Source of the DNA: Heminiphilus faecis
GTDB taxonomy: Bacteria > Bacteroidota > Bacteroidia > Bacteroidales > Muribaculaceae
Assembly: GCF_008728965.1 (NCBI RefSeq)
Contig: NZ_VSMC01000020.1
Span: forward strand, 1 to 59,100
DNA length: 59,100 nt
Direction of reading: 5' to 3'
The stretch's first letter is position 1. Every line of letters starts with the position of its first letter. Below the pieces are notes generated by a model. That model saw only the letters and a list, made by a program, of their open reading frames with translations. It made no database searches and was not told the origin of the DNA. Position numbers and translations under genes: made by a program. Positions 8,393 through 14,473 of this stretch are shown here, piece after piece.

Positions 8393-9087
8393 TATTCATC
8401 CAATCGCCTAAATTAAATGACATAATGCCGTTATTGAATGTTGTCAATTTGAAGTCTAATTGAATATCTTGAAATCTATTAGATAACTCTTTTGGACATA
8501 CAACTTGAGTAAATTCGTTTTTCCATTTGTCAAAGTTCTCTTTGTCAAATGGATCTAACGGTGGCCATTCGATTTTAAAGTATTGACTTGGAACTTTTGA
8601 TACAAGCCATATGTGAACTACTGGGGTATAGAAATGATACCCGGCATATATCATTTCAATCGTATTTACACATGCTATTAACGGGTCTCCATGATGACGA
8701 CCAACTTCAATGGCTATATCTTTATCATCAGTGAGGTGCACAAAGTTACGAGACATAGGTAAAATACCATACTCTAAGATATCAATAGAGGCTTTTGTAG
8801 ATGTTCCATGATATAATTGCACAGGAGGGACTTTACACTTTAACCCTAAATCTACAGGGACAGAGTGTCCATAAAGTGCGCGAATGAGCGTGTGATCATC
8901 GTTAAACTCTAGTCTCATCTTTTCATCATTTAATACGATTATTGACTATTTCCTCATACGAAAACTCTTTTTCAGAAATTAAATAATCAACAGAGAGCCA
9001 TCCCCCTTGCTTAATAGGAGTCTTCTTATCATGACGTAGGATATATGCCAAAACCCTACTACGATAGCTATTATCTACACTCTTCAT
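8361..9087 (-). pseudogene. kptA: RNA 2'-phosphotransferase KptA/Tpt1, frameshifted
   Basis: KptA removes a 2'-phosphate from RNA by transfer to NAD. The first 53 codons (9087-8929) encode the winged-helix half with the catalytic Arg18-His19 pair (YILRH), then stop at TGA 8928-8926. The rest continues in the +1 frame: IRALYGHS, then PPVQLYHGTS, PMSR, VHLTDD, the catalytic Arg in VGRHHG, and WLVSKVP. The switch must occur between 8945 and 8928. The ATG at 8918 gives only the second half, without the Arg-His pair. About 65 residues extend past the family core. The gene overlaps the end of the membrane protein gene by 17 nt. It is a recent pseudogene, a sequencing error, or a case of +1 frameshifting. 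Confidence 0.85.
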
Positions 9088-9841
9088 CGTTTAACTCATT
9101 TTTGGTAGATTCCACTAAAATAGGTTGATTTGAGGCCTTATTATTGTCATCGTCCTCAATCTTGTTTAAAAGATTAGAGACTCGAATTTTGCTCAGTCCT
9201 ATTATGAAAGGAAGGCATAACATAATGGCAGGTATTAATGATGCTGCTGTGCTATAGTATTGTGAATATATGCCAAAAGCTCTGATTATCTCTGGACGAC
9301 CAATCAAGGTATTAAACCACCATAGTCCACCAAAAAGGAAAATACACGACACGAAATAAATTGTCAAATAATCGTCGGCATCTTTGAAATCTTTGTCCGA
9401 GATAACACGAGACAATGCTGAAAAAAATATACCACACGGAATAATAAGGCTACAGATAATTGGTGTGCTATACTCCCAGAGTAGTAAATACAAATAAATA
9501 ATGATGTATATGCCTATCCATGAAAGAATTATTTCGCCGATATTTAATGCCATCACTTTAATATTGAGTTCTCCAACTACCATATTCACAAGCAATTCTG
9601 ACATAACCTGTGCACCCATTATTATTGACATTACTATGAGTAAATAAAGCGCGTCATACAAAAGGGCATCTTCAGCTAAAAAGAAAAGATGGTTATAGAT
9701 ATTACCGAAAGTGCCAGCTGCATAAAATACAATGACAGTAGACATCGAAACGAAGTCCTGCACTAAACTCTTCCTAAAGAAGAGTATCATCGTCAAAAGG
9801 AGTGAACTAATTGTCACCCAGAAAAATAGTTCAGCACTCAT
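9071..9841 (-). CDS. Multi-pass membrane protein
   Basis: This 256-residue protein has about seven hydrophobic segments (roughly 5-22, 30-49, 60-80, 100-122, 128-146, 166-184 and 198-218). A polar, acidic cytoplasmic tail ends NELNDEECR. No family is recognised and no signal peptide is evident. It lies 17 nt after the PP2C gene and overlaps kptA, so the genes are probably co-translated. It may anchor the phosphatase and chaperone partners at the inner membrane. That role is inferred from position only. Confidence 0.65.
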   Translation of the reverse strand: MSAELFFWVTISSLLLTMILFFRKSLVQDFVSMSTVIVFYAAGTFGNIYNHLFFLAEDALLYDALYLLIVMSIIMGAQVMSELLVNMVVGELNIKVMALNIGEIILSWIGIYIIIYLYLLLWEYSTPIICSLIIPCGIFFSALSRVISDKDFKDADDYLTIYFVSCIFLFGGLWWFNTLIGRPEIIRAFGIYSQYYSTAASLIPAIMLCLPFIIGLSKIRVSNLLNKIEDDDNNKASNQPILVESTKNELNDEECR

Positions 9842-9858
9842 GTTGTATAGTATGATTA

Positions 9859-10602
9859 TTATAAATTTATTACAATAGCCGAGATATTATCATGACTGCC
9901 ACATTCAAGAGCACGCTTCACCAAATTATTAGCAGCTGTCTTGGCACAGGAATTATGGACAAGAATTGAATGAATCTCGGAGGATGACACGACATCGTAT
10001 AAGCCGTCAGAACATAAAAGAATCCTGTTGAATTTCGTTAACTCAAATGAGGATGTAAATAAATAATCGCTGAAGTAATTCAATTGTCGAGAACCGATAC
10101 ATTTATCAATTCGATTCCGCTTGGGATGGAGCATAGCCTCTTTCTCGGATATATGTCCCTCATCGAAAAGCCTACCTACGAACGAGTGGTCTTTAGTTAG
10201 TTTTGATAATTCGATGCCATCATTACAAAGTGCATATATTCTTGTGTCGCCTACATGACAAATATGTATAACATTATCTTCAGGAGATATTAGACATGCT
10301 GAAACTACTGTTGCCATGTTTTCATATCGTGGATTCTTCTGTAATTCCATGACATCATTGTTTGCTGCTATTACGGCCATGCGAAGATCTTCAAGACCGA
10401 TGTTGTCCAGATGGGCAAGATATTCGGAGATGCCCTTACACGTTACCATCGATGCGACTTCACCGGCATTTTCTCCGCCTACACCATCGGCTATTATAGC
10501 GAGAACATCTAATCCTCCGGAAATCGACTCTACGAGACAAAAATCCTCATTATTGTCTCGCAATCCTTGTTCTGAAATGGGAAAATATTCTATATTATTC
10601 AT
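9859..10602 (-). CDS. PP2C-family serine/threonine protein phosphatase
   Basis: This 247-residue protein is a single PP2C domain with every core motif: R15-x-x-N-E-D20, D39GVGG43, MATVV (96-100), GDTRIY (118-123), DHS (138-140), LLCSDGLYD (about 196-203) and D238-N239. The metal-binding aspartates are intact, so it should be an active Mn/Mg-dependent phosphatase. No serine/threonine kinase is visible in the window. It overlaps the SecB-like gene by 4 nt (ATGA), which indicates translational coupling. Its natural target may be a neighbour such as the chaperone or the unfoldase. Confidence 0.93.
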   Translation of the reverse strand: MNNIEYFPISEQGLRDNNEDFCLVESISGGLDVLAIIADGVGGENAGEVASMVTCKGISEYLAHLDNIGLEDLRMAVIAANNDVMELQKNPRYENMATVVSACLISPEDNVIHICHVGDTRIYALCNDGIELSKLTKDHSFVGRLFDEGHISEKEAMLHPKRNRIDKCIGSRQLNYFSDYLFTSSFELTKFNRILLCSDGLYDVVSSSEIHSILVHNSCAKTAANNLVKRALECGSHDNISAIVINL

Positions 10603-11690
10603 AATTCTATGGTGAAAGCCTCTAATTTAGCATTTGAAATTTCATCGTAAAGAATATCAACAAATTCTTGTTGTTCATCGCTTAATGCATCGTAATGGAA
10701 AGCATTACGATACTCCTCTCTTGACGGATTGGGATTACTTAATTCTTCAAAAGCACCGAACTCCTGTTCGATAAGGAAAATATTTACATGGGACTCCGTC
10801 AGAACATTTACAATTAAATCTCCTGCTAAGGAAAAGAATTCCACTGATGATAAATCAGAAATTTTTTTGTCAACTTCTGTTCCTTTATATCGATAAAAAA
10901 GTTCTGGTTTTTCTCTATTATCATTGACCAACCACCATTCACAATCATTTGAAGCCACAATCAAAAAGAACATCAAGCGTTTTGCATACAGGTCTTGCTC
11001 TATTTCATACCTTGTATTGTAATCTATAAAAGATAGATACTTGAACAATGTTCTAGTTAATGTAAAATTTGTGTACCCGGAAATTTCTCCGCCGCTCCTT
11101 TTAAGTGTTTCAAGGAACTCTTTACCGGTTTCTTCGGACTCTACTTCAACAAGAAGTTTTTTTAATGTAAGTATGGAGTCAGGCTCATTCTCGAAGCAAG
11201 TATTTATTGAATCCTCATATTGCTTTTGATTGCTATTGTATAATTCATTTACGGTAATAACACTTCCTCCAATCATCTTTCTTTCCGAAAATGAATAGTT
11301 GGGAAGCATCACAGGATTAAAGCCGCTAAATGATGTTGTACTATGAACTAACACTGCGACATGGGGATATATTATCTGAGGTATTTCAATTGTTAACAAG
11401 CTCTTTAATTCAGAATCTTCTAATGATTCGTGTGTCTCAACTATTGCACCATAAACTACAGAAATTATAAAAATAGAGTTTCCGTCTTCAAGGACAACCG
11501 AGCACTTTAACTTTAAATTTATACAAAAAATATCCGTGTTTACATCAGTCTGTGATTCTACGTCTATATGAGTAGACAGGGTTGATTTCCCTTCGTAATT
11601 CATAAAGAAGAACTCTGGAGCCGCCGGACTATTAAAGTCCAATTGCTTAACATACTCTTGTAGAATTGCATATTTGGGCTGAGAATCCAT
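10599..11690 (-). CDS. SecB-like chaperone fused to an unknown C-terminal domain
   Basis: Residues about 7-135 of this 363-residue protein resemble the export chaperone SecB: AILQEYVKQLDF then SPAAPEFFF (SecB xYVKDLSFEnPxxP), several beta strands, then IIYPHVAVLVHSTTSFSGF and PVMLP (SecB ILFPYxRExIxxxTxxGGFPPLxLxPxxF). SecB is usually about 150 residues, so about 220 unrecognised residues follow. The gene is 2 nt after the AAA+ gene and overlaps the PP2C gene by 4 nt. SecB-like proteins are known to chaperone antitoxins in toxin-antitoxin-chaperone systems, which makes a client-protecting role possible here. Genuine export work is less likely for such a fusion in an island. Confidence 0.65.
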   Translation of the reverse strand: MDSQPKYAILQEYVKQLDFNSPAAPEFFFMNYEGKSTLSTHIDVESQTDVNTDIFCINLKLKCSVVLEDGNSIFIISVVYGAIVETHESLEDSELKSLLTIEIPQIIYPHVAVLVHSTTSFSGFNPVMLPNYSFSERKMIGGSVITVNELYNSNQKQYEDSINTCFENEPDSILTLKKLLVEVESEETGKEFLETLKRSGGEISGYTNFTLTRTLFKYLSFIDYNTRYEIEQDLYAKRLMFFLIVASNDCEWWLVNDNREKPELFYRYKGTEVDKKISDLSSVEFFSLAGDLIVNVLTESHVNIFLIEQEFGAFEELSNPNPSREEYRNAFHYDALSDEQQEFVDILYDEISNAKLEAFTIEL

Positions 11691-11692
11691 TT

Positions 11693-13051
11693 TTAGAGCG
11701 TTTTTAATTGTTGTTCAACGTATATTTCATCGACATCGATAGTATGACAAGCACTACCCGCCACAGGCAATTTGTAATACAGGCTGTTCAGACATGAGGC
11801 AAAAAGAGTCTGCACTCCACGGAATCCCAATCCTCGCCCCGCTGCTTTTCTACATATGAGTCTCAACGCTGTTTCTGTAAACCGAAGTTTGGCATTATAT
11901 AGATTGCGGGTGTATGATATCTGTCTCGTCAATATTGAATTTTTTGACTCTGTAAGAATCTGGTACATCTCATTCTCACCGAGGGGATTGAGAGTAATAA
12001 TTTGCCCAAGTCGACCAGTAAACTCTGCCATAAAACCCCATTGTTGCAAATCGTCGGAGGTTATTTGCGAATAAACGTTTTGCTGTTTATCGGGACTAAG
12101 AGAAGTATTACAAGTAAAACCAACTCCATAGATCAAGTTTAGTCTTTTCTTAATCATTTTCTCAATTCCTGAAAATGCTCCTGAAAATACAATGAGCATA
12201 TTGGAAATCGAAAGTTCAATAAATGATTGTTCGCCATTTTTCCCCAATCCGTTATTCAAACGAATATTATTTCTCGGATCGGTAAGATTCATCATAAACC
12301 GCATGATGTCATAACCCATATCGTCTGTTTCTTTGCCACAGCCCGTATGAGTAATCTTGTCTATCTCGTCTATGAAAATGATGGCGTTCTCAACTTCCGA
12401 CCGACCATATTTGCGTACCTTTTCAGCCAGGACATCTTCAAATGATGCGCCCTTCCATCCAGTAGGCGTACATTCAGATGAGTTTATCATGATAAATGGA
12501 CTGTCACAAATTTCAGAAAACGAATTAAGCGTTTCTGTCTTTCCACTACCTGTGGGTCCACATAGAAGGATTGGTTTTGTCATTGGACAACCAAATCCAT
12601 ACTTCCCCTTCGCATAATGCTGAAAGAAAGGAACGGAAAGCTGCTCTATCGCCGAGTTTTGTCCCTTGATAATTTTTTTTACAGATGAAGCCATTTCTTC
12701 AGGAGAAGCAAACTGAGGAGTGCCAAAAACATCAAGATAGTTTACCTGATATTGCTCGGCAATATAATCGAAATCATCTTCCTCAATCCTTCCAAAAGCT
12801 TTTGCCCATTCTTGGACTCTATTTTTCATCCGTTTATGCCAATTTTTGTCAGATGACTTTGTTTTCAGCGATTGCAAATGAGGGGCTGTAAAATCCTTTA
12901 TTTTGGCATAGGTGGTATTGCCTGTTACAAGGGCATTGACAATACGTTGTACATGCGATATAGGTATATCTGCCAGAAATAATCTAGCCAATGCATCAAT
13001 TACCTCATTCTGAGGCATAGATGATTTGATATTTATGCCGAGAAATTTCAT
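11693..13051 (-). CDS. ClpX-like AAA+ unfoldase without the zinc domain
   Basis: This 452-residue protein has a ClpX-type ATPase core after a unique N-terminal region of about 130 residues that lacks the ClpX zinc-binding cysteines. It shows Walker A GPTGSGKT (165-172), Walker B IIFIDEID (224-231), the box EFTGRL (343-348) and a sensor-2 Arg near 411 (GLGFRGV). Residues 310-312 read VGF at the place of the IGF loop that docks ClpX on ClpP. It could therefore feed substrates to ClpP, with the new N-terminus choosing them. It is the first gene of the coupled cluster, which favours the SecB-like protein or the small proteins upstream as adaptors or substrates. It is not the housekeeping ClpX. 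Confidence 0.88.
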   Translation of the reverse strand: MKFLGINIKSSMPQNEVIDALARLFLADIPISHVQRIVNALVTGNTTYAKIKDFTAPHLQSLKTKSSDKNWHKRMKNRVQEWAKAFGRIEEDDFDYIAEQYQVNYLDVFGTPQFASPEEMASSVKKIIKGQNSAIEQLSVPFFQHYAKGKYGFGCPMTKPILLCGPTGSGKTETLNSFSEICDSPFIMINSSECTPTGWKGASFEDVLAEKVRKYGRSEVENAIIFIDEIDKITHTGCGKETDDMGYDIMRFMMNLTDPRNNIRLNNGLGKNGEQSFIELSISNMLIVFSGAFSGIEKMIKKRLNLIYGVGFTCNTSLSPDKQQNVYSQITSDDLQQWGFMAEFTGRLGQIITLNPLGENEMYQILTESKNSILTRQISYTRNLYNAKLRFTETALRLICRKAAGRGLGFRGVQTLFASCLNSLYYKLPVAGSACHTIDVDEIYVEQQLKTL

Positions 13052-13076
13052 CTTTTCTGAACAGATTTTGACTTCA

Positions 13077-13106
13077 CAAGAAGGGAGCGGAATTACTCCC
13101 CTCTTG
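13077..13106. terminator. Hairpin before the AAA+ gene
   Basis: Arms of 11 bp (CAAGAAGGGAG facing CTCCCCTCTTG) pair with one mismatch around an 8-nt loop. They lie between the 74-residue gene and the AAA+ gene. There is no clear U-run, so it is more likely an attenuator or processing site than a full terminator. Confidence 0.5.
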
Positions 13107-13119
13107 CGAACCAGTTGTT

Positions 13120-13344
13120 TTAATAAGGTCTGATTTTCCCATTAAACATTCGGATATCTTCGCCTAACCGGCGGAAATCTTTAACCTTCTTGCGTTCCAG
13201 GTGAACCAAAGGTGTCCAACTGCCAAGAATGCGATCGGTGTAAACCTGCCCGTCATAGTTCGGGTGATATGAGAAGGTAGTCCCACGATATGTACTAACG
13301 AAACGGTGCATGTCTTGATCGTTTTTGAATTCAATTGTAATCAT
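13120..13344 (-). CDS. Small protein, member of a local paralogue family
   Basis: This 74-residue unrecognised protein is basic overall. Its end (RKKVKDFRRLGEDIRMFNG) shares the pattern R-x-x-[VM]-x-[SD]-F-[QR]-x-[IL]-x-x-D-x-x-[LM]-F with the two small proteins upstream (13,479-13,715 and 14,154-14,342). It lies about 70 nt before the AAA+ gene, separated by a hairpin. It may be a substrate or adaptor of the unfoldase. It carries no known domain. Confidence 0.55.
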   Translation of the reverse strand: MITIEFKNDQDMHRFVSTYRGTTFSYHPNYDGQVYTDRILGSWTPLVHLERKKVKDFRRLGEDIRMFNGKIRPY

Positions 13345-13422
13345 GTCTGAATTTATTAGTTTACCTCATCATTTTGCCTCAGAGGTTCTGGCATTAAATT
13401 TTCAAGACAGTTCAGGTTTTAA

Positions 13423-13456
13423 ATCTTAGGAGGAAGCAGATTATCCCTCCTAAGAT
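13423..13456. terminator. Strong hairpin between small genes
   Basis: Perfect 11-bp arms (ATCTTAGGAGG / CCTCCTAAGAT) lie around a 12-nt loop, just past the 78-residue gene. No U-run follows on the minus strand. It is probably a terminator or mRNA stabiliser separating two paralogous small genes. Confidence 0.6.
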
Positions 13457-13478
13457 AAAGTTATTAGGGACAATTGCT

Positions 13479-13715
13479 TTACTGGTAGAGTTTATCAGTG
13501 TGACCTCCGAATAGTTCACCATCTTCGTGAATATGCTGGAAAGACTTCACATCACTGCGGTCATATCTCGCAGTATAAGTGTCATCAGATTCTTTCTCGA
13601 TTTCGACGCGACCACTGTATGCAGGATTGTCGTAGGTTTCGTGGCTCTCTTTAAGAGTCTTGGCATTTTCTTCTGTCATACCCTTGATCTCAAATTTGTC
13701 GTTGTAGTAACCCAT
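13479..13715 (-). CDS. Small acidic protein, member of a local paralogue family
   Basis: The protein has 78 residues and is hydrophilic and acidic, with no recognised domain. It starts MGYYNDKFEI and ends RSDVKSFQHIHEDGELFGG followed by HTDKLYQ. Both ends parallel the 62-residue protein at 14,154-14,342 (MSYYDKYKIEIF ... FGAFTDTIYQ), and the end also parallels the 74-residue protein. The repeated small genes just before an unfoldase gene suggest a duplicated partner family. Its function is unknown. Confidence 0.6.
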   Translation of the reverse strand: MGYYNDKFEIKGMTEENAKTLKESHETYDNPAYSGRVEIEKESDDTYTARYDRSDVKSFQHIHEDGELFGGHTDKLYQ

Positions 13716-13798
13716 AGTTTTACGTTTAATTTGTTTCTGCCATCTATTATAGGCTTCAGGCTTGGCCTTGTTTTTAGAAGAGAGGAGAATTATGCATC

Positions 13799-13996
13799 TT
13801 ATCGAGTGTGCTGATCATAGCAGGATGATACGTATTCGCGCTCATGCTGATAGTCATCCCATGCGCCGGATGATGGGGATGTAGAACTGCTCGATGATGT
13901 GTCATCAGAGGATCCGTAGGTGATCTCGGGCTCACCATAAAAGTCACGGCTATTGTCCTCGATTGAGTAATCTTCTGTACGTGAAAACCAAGACAT
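13799..13996 (-). CDS. Small low-complexity serine/aspartate-rich protein
   Basis: This 65-residue protein is dominated by Ser, Asp, Tyr and Glu. A poly-serine patch lies in the middle (DDTSSSSSTSPSSG), and the start is MSWFSRTEDYS. It is probably disordered and a plausible phosphorylation target, given the PP2C gene downstream. A TAAATTTG promoter box lies upstream at 14,050-14,043. It does not share the motif of its small neighbours. It is unlike any family I know. Confidence 0.5.
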   Translation of the reverse strand: MSWFSRTEDYSIEDNSRDFYGEPEITYGSSDDTSSSSSTSPSSGAWDDYQHEREYVSSCYDQHTR

Positions 13997-14042
13997 ATGT
14001 TTAATTTTTAAGGGTTAATGTTTTTGTTTGTTATTTACAATG

Positions 14043-14050
14043 CAAATTTA
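14043..14050 (-). promoter_or_regulatory. -7 box for the small-gene group
   Basis: TAAATTTG on the minus strand, about 45 nt before the start of the 65-residue gene. Confidence 0.5.
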
Positions 14051-14153
14051 GGGATATATCCTCTATAGCCGAAGGGGAAAAAATATTCCCATATTCAATC
14101 CTCAAAGAAAAGAAGTGGTATTACGCCATCTATCAGTTTTCCTAGATGACTCC

Positions 14154-14342
14154 CTATTGATATATAGTATCAGTGAAAGCTCCGAAAAGAGCTAAATCCT
14201 TACTAATCTGTTGGAATGACTCCATATCGTAGCGGTCAAATACCGTAGTGAAGATTGTATCTCGCTCTTCCACTATTTCCGCTGTTTCATCCTCATTAAT
14301 AATCTCGAAAATCTCGATTTTATATTTGTCATAGTAACTCAT
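14154..14342 (-). CDS. Small acidic protein, member of a local paralogue family
   Basis: This 62-residue unrecognised protein starts MSYYDKYKIEIFEI and ends RYDMESFQQISKDLALFG followed by AFTDTIYQ. Its middle is very acidic. It is clearly related to the 78-residue protein at 13,479-13,715 by both termini. A TAATTTTG box at 14,395-14,388 provides a promoter. It is transcribed divergently from the 945-residue gene, and the two promoters would share the 130-nt gap. Confidence 0.58.
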   Translation of the reverse strand: MSYYDKYKIEIFEIINEDETAEIVEERDTIFTTVFDRYDMESFQQISKDLALFGAFTDTIYQ

Positions 14343-14387
14343 AGCTGTAATTTGTTAGTCTACTTGATTTTGATTATTTTTGTACTG

Positions 14388-14395
14388 CAAAATTA
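14388..14395 (-). promoter_or_regulatory. -7 box for the 62-residue gene
   Basis: TAATTTTG on the minus strand, in the divergent gap between the small-gene group and the 945-residue gene. Confidence 0.5.
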
Positions 14396-14473
14396 AGCCC
14401 TTTTCAAGGCCAAAAAAAGTTTTTTGCCCCACGTATTTGTACCCGCTAAAAAAAGTACACAATTTAACCAATT

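Noticed and set aside
7461-13051. Cluster read as a TerY-P-type or known kinase/phosphatase defence system
   Set aside because: A PP2C is present, but no vWA TerY protein and no serine/threonine kinase motifs were found nearby.
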